Below, piece after piece: positions 8,434 through 15,638 of a DNA stretch of 62,457 nucleotides. The stretch is from an uncultured Lachnospiraceae bacterium (lineage in GTDB: Bacteria > Bacillota > Clostridia > Lachnospirales > Lachnospiraceae), in NCBI GenBank assembly GCA_947629865.1, contig CANRFJ010000018.1, forward strand, positions 1 through 62,457, in the 5' to 3' direction. How positions within the stretch are numbered: position 1 is the stretch's first letter; each line of letters opens with the position of its first letter. The notes under the pieces were generated by a model, which was not told the DNA's origin, searched no databases, and saw only the letters and a program-made list of their open reading frames with translations. The translations under genes and the position numbers were made by a program.

Positions 8434-8439
8434 TATAAT
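8434..8439 (+). promoter_or_regulatory. -10 box upstream of tspO
   Basis: TATAAT at 8434-8439 lies 70 bases before the TTG start. No convincing -35 box lies at the right distance, so an activator may be needed. Confidence 0.35.
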
Positions 8440-8509
8440 ACAATTGCATAGCGGCGGAACGAGCGGCATACAATATAGGGAGAATATCACAGACAAACGA
8501 GGTAGTATA

Positions 8510-8980
8510 TTGGATTTCAAAAAGAAAACGCTTTTTGTGTTCATTCTGATTCCCCTTCTTGTCGGAGGCCTCTCCGGACTGATCTCACGGGGCGGAATGG
8601 AGACCTTTGAACTGTTGAACAAGCCGGCGCTGTCGCCTCCCGGCTGGCTTTTTCCAGTGGTGTGGACAGTTCTCTATGTGCTGATGGGAATTGCCTCCTA
8701 TCTTATTTACACGGCGGAGAAAAACCGGATCGGCGTGCCTGCGGCGCTCAGGACATATGCCCTGCAGCTGGCGGTGAATTTTTTCTGGCCCATTTTCTTT
8801 TTTAATTTTGGGTGGTATCTGTTTTCGTTTTTATGGCTGGTTTTGCTTTGGGCGCTCATTTTGAAATGCATCCTGCAGTTTTACCGGATATCCAAACCGG
8901 CGGCGTATCTGATGATTCCCTATATCGTCTGGGTGACGTTTGCCGGATATCTCAATCTGGCAATTTATATGTTGAATTAG
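8510..8980 (+). CDS. tspO: TspO/MBR family membrane protein
   Basis: A 156-residue protein. The TTG at 8510 is chosen because CGAGG sits at 8498-8502 and the resulting length is that of bacterial TspO. It has five predicted membrane helices and the family's conserved pieces: PPGWLFPVVWTVLYVLMG, an aromatic-rich NFFWPIFFFN segment, and the C-terminal IPYIVWVTFAGYLNLAIYMLN. TspO binds porphyrins and steroids and is tied to tetrapyrrole or stress responses, though its role in Clostridia is unclear. The AraC-type gene 76 bases downstream has its own promoter. Confidence 0.88.
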   Translation: MDFKKKTLFVFILIPLLVGGLSGLISRGGMETFELLNKPALSPPGWLFPVVWTVLYVLMGIASYLIYTAEKNRIGVPAALRTYALQLAVNFFWPIFFFNFGWYLFSFLWLVLLWALILKCILQFYRISKPAAYLMIPYIVWVTFAGYLNLAIYMLN

Positions 8981-8987
8981 AAAAAAG

Positions 8988-9016
8988 TTGCCAAAAGGGC
9001 GGTTGTGCGATATAGT
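8988..9016 (+). promoter_or_regulatory. sigma-A promoter of the AraC-type gene
   Basis: TTGCCA (8988-8993), a 17-base spacer and TATAGT (9011-9016) lie just after the tspO stop. The start codon is about 35 bases downstream of the expected transcription start. Confidence 0.6.
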
Positions 9017-9056
9017 GAGGGAGAAAGAGGCTGGATGCACGGAAGGAGAAAAGGTT

Positions 9057-9839
9057 ATGCGAATCCACAAGATGGGAGTGCAGATGCGCTACGACGGTAA
9101 TTTTCAAATTTACCGCGAAAAGGGATCCGAGGATTATCTTTTCCTGTATTTCCATAGCGAGTGCGCTGTGGAACTGCAGGGGGAGATGGTGGAGGTGAAG
9201 CCCCCTGCGGCGCTGATCTATCAGATTGGCAGCAGGCAGCATTACTATGCCACGGGAGATTCCTATATGGACGACTATGTTCATTTTCACTTTGATGAGA
9301 GCCGCTCATTTATTGATGAACTGAACCTGCCGGTCGATACGCTGATTGCGCTGCCGGAAAACACAGAGGTGCCGGCGCTACTGCGCCAGATGTATGAGGA
9401 GTATGTATCCGTCAATGAATTCCGTGAGACCTCTATGGAATACTATTTCCGTCTGGCGCTTATTAAAATATCTGAGCTGTCGGAGAGAATCCGGCGTGCA
9501 AAGGCGCCGGCGCGCTATGACGAATTATTCCGGAATCTGCGCTCAGAGATTTACTTAAATCCGGCAAGGGACTGGCGAGTGACGGAGTGCGCGCTGGAAA
9601 AGGGACTCAGCACGCCCTATTTTCAAAAGCTGTATAAAACTTTTTTCGGGACTACCTTTGTCCGCGACGTGGTGCAGAGCCGGATGGAGCAGGCGAAGCA
9701 TCTGTTGCTCATGTCTGGTTATTCCGTCAAAGAGATCGCGGCCATGTGCGGATATCACAGCGAGACCTTTTTCATGAAGCAGTTTAAGAAGAATCTGGGA
9801 GTGACACCCAGCAAATATCGTGAAAAAGAAAAAATCTGA
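9057..9839 (+). CDS. AraC family transcriptional regulator
   Basis: A 260-residue protein starting at ATG 9057, with AAGGAG at 9043-9048. Residues about 1-130 form a cupin-type AraC sensor domain (YLFLYFHSECAVEL, YQIGSRQHYYATGDSY, DYVHFHFDES). Residues about 165-255 are a double helix-turn-helix, ending with the family signature SVKEIAAMCGYHSETFFMKQ and GVTPSKYR. The sensor type usually binds a sugar or other small carbon compound. No sugar gene is adjacent, so its target is unclear; its neighbour tspO is only a candidate. Confidence 0.9.
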   Translation: MRIHKMGVQMRYDGNFQIYREKGSEDYLFLYFHSECAVELQGEMVEVKPPAALIYQIGSRQHYYATGDSYMDDYVHFHFDESRSFIDELNLPVDTLIALPENTEVPALLRQMYEEYVSVNEFRETSMEYYFRLALIKISELSERIRRAKAPARYDELFRNLRSEIYLNPARDWRVTECALEKGLSTPYFQKLYKTFFGTTFVRDVVQSRMEQAKHLLLMSGYSVKEIAAMCGYHSETFFMKQFKKNLGVTPSKYREKEKI

Positions 9840-9876
9840 CCTTATTTATGCCACATTTTACTGATACCATAGACTC

Positions 9877-9897
9877 AGTGGTTACTTAGTAGCCACT
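9877..9897 (+). other. stem-loop
   Basis: AGTGGTTAC pairs with GTAGCCACT across a three-base TTA loop, giving nine pairs with one G-U. It lies 38 bases after the AraC stop. There is no T run, so it is not a normal terminator. Confidence 0.5.
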
Positions 9898-9921
9898 ACT
9901 CCCACCCTATTATACGATGTG

Positions 9922-9948
9922 AGGCGCCCCGTTTATTCGGGGCGTCTT
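9922..9948 (+). terminator. GC-rich hairpin, weak terminator
   Basis: The stem GCGCCCCG/CGGGGCGT has a TTTATT loop (core 9925-9944). Only a short TCTT follows, so termination may be partial or the hairpin may shield the AraC transcript end. Confidence 0.45.
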
Positions 9949-9994
9949 GCAGTTTCAGAGACTTTTTAGAGCCTTTTTTCCGGAAAGTATGCTA

Positions 9995-10023
9995 TTGAAA
10001 TCCAGCCTGAAATGTAGTATGAT
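9995..10023 (+). promoter_or_regulatory. sigma-A promoter of asd and the pyr genes
   Basis: TTGAAA (9995-10000), a 17-base spacer and TATGAT (10018-10023). This is the only good promoter seen before the tightly packed run from asd to the hybrid kinase. Confidence 0.65.
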
Positions 10024-10053
10024 AATAAGGACTATGAAACGAGATGGAGGAAC

Positions 10054-11142
10054 ATGATGAGCGACAAATTGAGAGTGGGCATCCTTGGCGGCACCGGCAT
10101 GGTGGGACAGCGATTTATCTCCCTGCTTGAGAACCACCCGTGGTTTGAGGTTGTGACGATTGCAGCGAGTCCGAGGAGCGCAGGAAAAACGTATGAGGAG
10201 GCAGTTGGCGGGCGCTGGAAGATGCAGACGCCGATGCCGGAGGCGGTAAAAAAGATTATTGTAAAAAATGTAAATGACGTGGAGGCAGTCAGCAGCGAGG
10301 TCGATTTTGTATTCAGCGCTGTGGACATGAGCAAAGACGAGATAAAGAAGATAGAGGAGGAGTACGCCAGGGCGGAAACTCCGGTGGTATCCAATAACAG
10401 CGCCCACAGATGGACGCCGGACGTGCCGATGATCGTTCCGGAGGTAAATCCGGAGCACTTAGAGGTAATTGAGAGCCAGAAAAAGCGTCTGGGCACGACG
10501 CGGGGATTTATCTGCGTAAAGCCGAACTGCTCTATCCAGAGTTATGCGCCGGCGCTGACGGCGTGGAGAAAATTTGAGCCCACGGTAGTGGTGGCCACCA
10601 CATACCAGGCGATCTCCGGAGCGGGCAAAACCTTTCAGGACTGGCCGGAGATGGAGCACAATATTATTCCCTATATCGGCGGCGAGGAGGAAAAGAGCGA
10701 GCAGGAGCCGCTCCGCATATGGGGCAGAGTGGAAGACGGGCAGATTGTGAAGGCGGACGCTCCGCTGATTACCAGCCAGTGTATCCGCGTGCCGGTACTG
10801 GATGGACACACGGCGGCCGTGTTTGTCAATTTTGCTAAAAAGCCGACGAAGGAAGAACTGATACGGGCGCTGACCGAATTCAGCGGGGAGCCGCAGCGGC
10901 TGGGACTGCCGAGCGCACCCGCACAGTTTATACAATATCTGGAGGAAGACGACCGCCCGCAGGTGGCGTTGGATGTCAATTATGAGAATGGATTTGGCGT
11001 CAGTATTGGACGGCTGAGGGAGGATTCCTATTTCGACTGGAAGTTTGTCGGGCTCTCCCACAATACAGTCAGGGGCGCCGCCGGAGGCGCTGTGCTGATG
11101 GCAGAACTGTTAAAGGCAAAAGGATATATTGCCGCAAAATAA
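10054..11142 (+). CDS. asd: aspartate-semialdehyde dehydrogenase
   Basis: A 362-residue enzyme that reduces aspartyl-4-phosphate to aspartate semialdehyde with NADPH, the branch point for lysine/diaminopimelate, threonine and methionine. The N-terminal NADP-binding motif GILGGTGMVGQRF is near residue 9. The catalytic cysteine is in KPNCSIQSYAP near residue 158, and the later region carries TAAVFVNF and LSHNTVRGAAGGAVL. It is of the longer archaeal/fungal-like class by length. ATG 10054 or 10057 may start it; TGGAGG precedes both. The Nudix-fold gene follows ten bases on. Confidence 0.93.
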   Translation: MMSDKLRVGILGGTGMVGQRFISLLENHPWFEVVTIAASPRSAGKTYEEAVGGRWKMQTPMPEAVKKIIVKNVNDVEAVSSEVDFVFSAVDMSKDEIKKIEEEYARAETPVVSNNSAHRWTPDVPMIVPEVNPEHLEVIESQKKRLGTTRGFICVKPNCSIQSYAPALTAWRKFEPTVVVATTYQAISGAGKTFQDWPEMEHNIIPYIGGEEEKSEQEPLRIWGRVEDGQIVKADAPLITSQCIRVPVLDGHTAAVFVNFAKKPTKEELIRALTEFSGEPQRLGLPSAPAQFIQYLEEDDRPQVALDVNYENGFGVSIGRLREDSYFDWKFVGLSHNTVRGAAGGAVLMAELLKAKGYIAAK

Positions 11143-11152
11143 AGGAGAGGGG

Positions 11153-11617
11153 ATGACGAACATGGCAAAATTTCGCATTTTGGTAAAGGGAATTGTCCAG
11201 TACAAAGACCATTTTCTGGCAGTGGAAAAATGGTATGACGACCGGATCTTTGAGCCCTATCAATGGGAATTTATTGACGGGGAGATGGAATTTGGCGAGA
11301 ATCCGGAGCGGGCAGTGGCCCGTGTCGTGGAGGAGAAGACAGGTATTCCGGTTCAGGTGGACAGACCGCTCTACACATGGGGATTTACTGCGGGCGAGAT
11401 ATGCACGGCCGGCATTGCGTTCCTGTGTGACGCCCAGACGGATGTTGTTCTCCTGTGTGAGGAGCTGCACGACAGCAAATGGGTTTCCCGCGATGAACTT
11501 GCCAGCGTCATAACCAATCGGGCTGTGATCAAGGATCTGGAAAAAACGGGACTGTTAAACAGTTTTGACTTAAATGATTTTGGAAAGGTGGACTTATTCT
11601 TTGAATCTGATGATTAA
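11153..11617 (+). CDS. Nudix-fold protein with degenerate Nudix box
   Basis: A 154-residue protein starting at ATG 11153 with AAGGAG just upstream. The fold is recognisable from FRILVKGIVQYKDHFLAVEK and the region GEMEFGENPERAVARVVEEK. Compared with the Nudix consensus GX5EX7REUXEEXGU, the first Gly, the following Glu, the Arg and one Glu are kept. The Glu after Arg is Val and the last Glu of the EE pair is Lys. Those are metal-binding or catalytic positions in MutT-type enzymes, so hydrolysis may be lost or altered. Its 3' end overlaps the pyrC start by 17 bases, which suggests coupling. A regulatory or nucleotide-sensing role is possible but unproven. Confidence 0.75.
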   Translation: MTNMAKFRILVKGIVQYKDHFLAVEKWYDDRIFEPYQWEFIDGEMEFGENPERAVARVVEEKTGIPVQVDRPLYTWGFTAGEICTAGIAFLCDAQTDVVLLCEELHDSKWVSRDELASVITNRAVIKDLEKTGLLNSFDLNDFGKVDLFFESDD

Positions 11618-12914
11618 AAACGGACACCTTCTGGATCCGGCGAATCGACGTGACGAAGTATGCGATATATATGTGGAGGACGGAAAGGTTGCCGCAGTGG
11701 GCAGCCTTTTGTCGGATGAGGTGGCAAAAAACGGACGCGGAGAGGTGACGGTGATCGATGCGGCCGGAAAATATGTGATGCCGGGATTTTTGGATCTGCA
11801 CGTCCACCTGAGAGAGCCGGGGTTTACCCATAAGGAGACGATAAAGACCGGTACGGCGGCGGCGGCGAGAGGCGGATTTACCGCCGTGTGCCCGATGCCA
11901 AATACGAGACCGGTTACGGACAGTCCGGACGGGATTCGGCGGGTGCTGGAAATCGCCGAGAGAGACAGCGATATACATGTCTATCCCGTAGGGGCGGTGA
12001 CGAAGGGACAGCTGGGGAGCGAACTTGCAGATATCGCCGGCATGGTGGAAGCCGGGGCGAAGGCAATCAGTGAAGACGGAAAATCCGTAATGGACGCCGG
12101 ATTGTATCGGGAGGCCATGCGGCAGGCGGCTGCGGCAGGAATTCCGGTACTGGCCCATTGCGAGGATATACACATGGTGGGAAAGGGAGCGATGAATGAG
12201 GGGAAAAGGTCGAGAGAACTGGGAATAGCCGGCATATCCAACGCGGTGGAGGATGTGATCGTCGCCAGAGATATTCTCCTGGCAAAGGAGACGGGCGTCA
12301 GGCTGCACCTCTGCCACTGCTCCACGAAGGACAGTGTGACGATGGTTCGGCTGGCAAGGGAGGACGGCGTACAGGTATCGGCGGAGGTGTGTCCGCATCA
12401 TTTTTCCATGACGGACGAGGAGATACCGGAGGATGATGCAAATTACAAGATGAACCCGCCGTTACGTAGTTCTACTGACGTAGAAGAATTGCGCCGCGGC
12501 CTGTCTGAGGGGATTATGGAAGCCATCTCCACGGATCATGCTCCTCATGCAGAGGAGGAAAAGAAAAAGTCAATGGCCGAGGCTCCCTTTGGCATCGTGG
12601 GCTCGGAGACGGCCTATGCGCTGGCGGTGACTCATCTGGTAAAGAAGGGCTACCTGACACCGATGCAGCTGGTGGAGCGGATGAGCGCAAATCCCTGCCG
12701 GATCCTCGGAGTGCCGGGCGGAAACCTTGCCGTGGGGATGCCGGCGGATATAACCATTGCCGATATGGATTCAGAATATGTAATCGACAGGAACGACTTT
12801 GTCTCTAAGGGCAGGAACACCCCGTTCCACGGAGCACGGGTGCAGGGGCGGGTGCACTATACCATTGTCGGAGGCAGAATCGTGTATGAATATAAAGGAG
12901 GAGACAAGCAATGA
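11601..12914 (+). CDS. pyrC: dihydroorotase
   Basis: A 437-residue zinc amidohydrolase that closes carbamoyl-aspartate to dihydroorotate in pyrimidine synthesis. Visible motifs are the zinc-binding DLHVHLREPG near residue 60, HCEDIHMV, LHLCHCSTKDS and the catalytic-Asp region STDHAPHAEEE. The TTG at 11601 is chosen because AAGGTGG lies nine bases upstream; ATG 11610 is a possible alternative. The start overlaps the Nudix-fold gene and the stop overlaps the pyrF start (ATGA at 12911-12914). Confidence 0.93.
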   Translation: MNLMIKNGHLLDPANRRDEVCDIYVEDGKVAAVGSLLSDEVAKNGRGEVTVIDAAGKYVMPGFLDLHVHLREPGFTHKETIKTGTAAAARGGFTAVCPMPNTRPVTDSPDGIRRVLEIAERDSDIHVYPVGAVTKGQLGSELADIAGMVEAGAKAISEDGKSVMDAGLYREAMRQAAAAGIPVLAHCEDIHMVGKGAMNEGKRSRELGIAGISNAVEDVIVARDILLAKETGVRLHLCHCSTKDSVTMVRLAREDGVQVSAEVCPHHFSMTDEEIPEDDANYKMNPPLRSSTDVEELRRGLSEGIMEAISTDHAPHAEEEKKKSMAEAPFGIVGSETAYALAVTHLVKKGYLTPMQLVERMSANPCRILGVPGGNLAVGMPADITIADMDSEYVIDRNDFVSKGRNTPFHGARVQGRVHYTIVGGRIVYEYKGGDKQ

Positions 12915-13828
12915 TCAACCGTTTAGTGGAAAATATCCGGAAGAAAAAGGCTCCGATTGTAGTGGGACTGGATCCGATGCTCTCCTATGTGCCGGAATTC
13001 ATTCTTGACAGGGCGGTGAAGGAGCACGGCGAGACGTTAGAGGCGGCGGGAGCCGCTGTCTGGGAGTACAATAAGGGGATTGTGGACGCAGTATGCGATG
13101 AGATTCCGGCGGTAAAGCCGCAGATAGCCATGTATGAACAGTTCGGTCTTCCGGGTATGCAGGCTTTTCAGAAGACCGTGGACTATTGCAGGGAAAAAGG
13201 CCTAATTGTAATTGGCGATGTAAAGAGAGGCGACATCGGCTCCACCTCGGCCGCCTATGCCAACGGGCATCTGGGCTCCGTGCAGGTGGGCGGCACGAAG
13301 TGTTATGCCTTTAATGAGGATTTTATCACGGTGAATCCCTATCTGGGTTCAGATGGGGTGAGCCCCTTTGTAGATGTGTGCAGGGAAGAAAAGAAAGGAA
13401 TTTTTGTGCTGGTCAAGACGTCGAACCCTTCTTCCGGAGAGTTTCAGGATCAGAAGGTGGACGGCCGCCCGCTCTATGAGATTGTAGGGGAGCACGTCGC
13501 CAGGTGGGGCGCGGACTGCATGGGAGATTCGTACAGTTATGTCGGCGCGGTGGTGGGGGCCACCTATCCGGAAATGGGACGGATACTCCGCAAAATCATG
13601 CCGAAAACCTATATTCTGGTGCCGGGCTATGGCGCCCAGGGCGGTACGGCGGCGGATCTGAAGCCGTATTTCAACGAGGACGGACTGGGAGCGATCGTCA
13701 ATTCCTCCCGTGGAATCATATGCGCCTACAAGCAGGATAAATATGCCGGATTCGGCGAAAGCGGATATGCGGAGGCGGCCCGGCAGGCAGTGCTGGATAT
13801 GAAGGAAGATATTAACCGGATTTTTTAG
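12911..13828 (+). CDS. pyrF: orotidine 5'-phosphate decarboxylase (long, type 2)
   Basis: A 305-residue enzyme making UMP from OMP. It belongs to the longer subfamily seen in Clostridia and actinobacteria, with GLDPMLSYVPEF at the N-terminus, the catalytic DVKRGDIGSTSAAYA region near residue 100 and VPGYGAQGGTAADL near the C-terminus. It begins within the pyrC stop codon, so the two are translationally coupled. OPRT (pyrE), needed to supply OMP, is not in the window. Confidence 0.93.
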   Translation: MINRLVENIRKKKAPIVVGLDPMLSYVPEFILDRAVKEHGETLEAAGAAVWEYNKGIVDAVCDEIPAVKPQIAMYEQFGLPGMQAFQKTVDYCREKGLIVIGDVKRGDIGSTSAAYANGHLGSVQVGGTKCYAFNEDFITVNPYLGSDGVSPFVDVCREEKKGIFVLVKTSNPSSGEFQDQKVDGRPLYEIVGEHVARWGADCMGDSYSYVGAVVGATYPEMGRILRKIMPKTYILVPGYGAQGGTAADLKPYFNEDGLGAIVNSSRGIICAYKQDKYAGFGESGYAEAARQAVLDMKEDINRIF

Positions 13829-13891
13829 ATATATGGCGGAATGAAGTTAGTGTGAAAAATCACGCCGCTGTGCTCCGGAATGGAGGTTAGT

Positions 13892-14674
13892 ATGAGTAAG
13901 ATACAGTGTATGGCGAATATAACATCTGTGACGAAACTGGCGGACGGGATTTTTTCCATGTGGCTGCTGGCGCCGGACATCGCCGCACAGGCGGCGCCGG
14001 GGCAGTTTGTCTCTCTGTACTGCCGGAATGAGGACAGACTTTTACCCCGTCCCATCAGTCTGTGCGAGATTGACAGGGAGGCGGGGGCGCTGCGTCTGGT
14101 ATTTCGGGTGGCGGGCGCCGGTACAGAGGAGTTCTCTCAGATGGCGCCGGGGCAGCAGATCAGGGTGCTTGGCCCCTTGGGAAACGGATTTCCGTGCGGG
14201 GAGATTGGTGCGGACGGAAAGGCGCTGCTCATTGGCGGAGGAATCGGGATACCTCCACTTCTACAATTGTCGAAAGAACTGTCCGGAGAGGTGACGGTAG
14301 TTGTGGGCTACCGGGATGCCGATACATTTTTGCTGAGGGAGCTGGAGGCGTCGGCGCACCGCGTCGTGGTTGCCTCTGAGGACGGAAGCGCAGGAATAAA
14401 GGGAAACGTGTTGGACGCCATCCGCGCGGAGCACATTCGGGGAGATGCGGTCTATGCCTGCGGCCCCCTGCCCATGCTGCGGGGAATAAAGGAATGGGGA
14501 CTTACCGAACATATTCCGGTCTGGGTTTCCATGGAGGAGAGGATGGCCTGTGGAATCGGCGCCTGTCTGGCCTGTGTCTGTCAATCTACAGATGTAGATG
14601 AACATTCAAAGGTGAAGAATAAGCGCATCTGCAAGGAGGGGCCGGTGTTTTTGTCTACAGAGATAGAATTTTGA
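13892..14674 (+). CDS. pyrK: dihydroorotate dehydrogenase electron-transfer subunit
   Basis: A 260-residue FAD and [2Fe-2S] subunit that passes electrons from PyrD to NAD+. The start at 13892 follows GGAGG at 13882-13886. Residues about 1-100 form the FAD-binding barrel (RPISLCEIDR). The nucleotide-binding part has LIGGGIGIPPLLQLSKEL. The iron-sulfur cysteines are in ACGIGACLACVCQ, with a fourth in RICKEGPVF. It directly precedes pyrD, the usual order for class IB enzymes. Confidence 0.93.
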   Translation: MSKIQCMANITSVTKLADGIFSMWLLAPDIAAQAAPGQFVSLYCRNEDRLLPRPISLCEIDREAGALRLVFRVAGAGTEEFSQMAPGQQIRVLGPLGNGFPCGEIGADGKALLIGGGIGIPPLLQLSKELSGEVTVVVGYRDADTFLLRELEASAHRVVVASEDGSAGIKGNVLDAIRAEHIRGDAVYACGPLPMLRGIKEWGLTEHIPVWVSMEERMACGIGACLACVCQSTDVDEHSKVKNKRICKEGPVFLSTEIEF

Positions 14675-14694
14675 ACCTTAGAAGGGAGACAGTT

Positions 14695-15606
14695 ATGAGC
14701 AGTCGATTAGCGGTGACTTTTGCCGGTGTGAAATTTGACAATCCGGTCACGACGGCGTCGGGAACATTTGGCTCCGGAATGGAATACAGTGAGTTTGTCG
14801 GCCTGGACAAACTGGGAGCGGTCACTACCAAGGGCGTCGCGAATGTGCCGTGGCCCGGCAATCCGACTCCGAGGATTGTGGAAACCCATGCGGGGATGCT
14901 CAATGCCATCGGGCTGCAGAATCCGGGGATAGATACCTTTATCCGCAGGGACTTACCTTTTCTCCATGAGAAGGGGGCCCGCATTATCGTAAACGTGTGC
15001 GGGCAATCGAAGTCAGATTATGTCGAGGTGGTGGAGCGTCTGGCAGAGGAAAAGATCGACATGCTGGAGATAAATATTTCCTGTCCGAATGTGAAGGCCG
15101 GAGGCATTGCCTTTGGACAGAAGCCGGAAATGGCGGAGGAGATAACAAGGGCGGTAAAGGCGGTGGCCAAGCAGCCTGTCCTGATGAAACTCAGCCCCAA
15201 TGTGACGGACATAACGGAGATGGCGAGGGCGGTAGAGGCCGGCGGAGCAGACGGCATTTCACTGATTAACACTCTGACCGGAATGAAGATTGACACGAAG
15301 CGCAGGACATTTGCCCTGGCGAATCAGACGGGAGGCATGTCCGGCCCCTGTGTGAAACCGGTGGCTGTCCGCATGGTATACCAGGTGGCGCAGGCGGTAA
15401 AACTGCCGGTTCTTGGTATGGGAGGAATCCGGAATACAGAGGATGCGCTGGAATTTCTAATGGCGGGCGCTTCCATGGTGGCAGTGGGGACGGCGAACTT
15501 TTTTAATCCCGGCGTCACAGGTGAGATCATCGACGGTCTGGAAGCCTATGCGGAGGCGGAGGGACTGGACAGCATATCGGATATAATCGGGTGTGTGCGG
15601 GGATAA
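14695..15606 (+). CDS. pyrD: dihydroorotate dehydrogenase, class IB catalytic subunit
   Basis: A 303-residue FMN enzyme oxidising dihydroorotate to orotate together with PyrK. The start at 14695 is supported by AGGGAG at 14683-14688. Landmarks are NPVTTASGTFGSG at the N-terminus, the catalytic-cysteine loop NISCPNVKAGG near residue 130, and LGMGGIRNTEDALEFLMAGA near 240. It belongs to the NAD-linked heterotetramer typical of Firmicutes. The hybrid kinase gene begins 32 bases after its stop, where pyrE is often found in relatives. Confidence 0.94.
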   Translation: MSSRLAVTFAGVKFDNPVTTASGTFGSGMEYSEFVGLDKLGAVTTKGVANVPWPGNPTPRIVETHAGMLNAIGLQNPGIDTFIRRDLPFLHEKGARIIVNVCGQSKSDYVEVVERLAEEKIDMLEINISCPNVKAGGIAFGQKPEMAEEITRAVKAVAKQPVLMKLSPNVTDITEMARAVEAGGADGISLINTLTGMKIDTKRRTFALANQTGGMSGPCVKPVAVRMVYQVAQAVKLPVLGMGGIRNTEDALEFLMAGASMVAVGTANFFNPGVTGEIIDGLEAYAEAEGLDSISDIIGCVRG

Positions 15607-15638
15607 GCGAGGAAATCTATACAGAGGGGATGATGAAT

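Noticed and set aside
9840-10053. lysine or other riboswitch before asd
   Set aside because: The gap is too short for a lysine aptamer, and the two hairpins do not match a known aptamer core.
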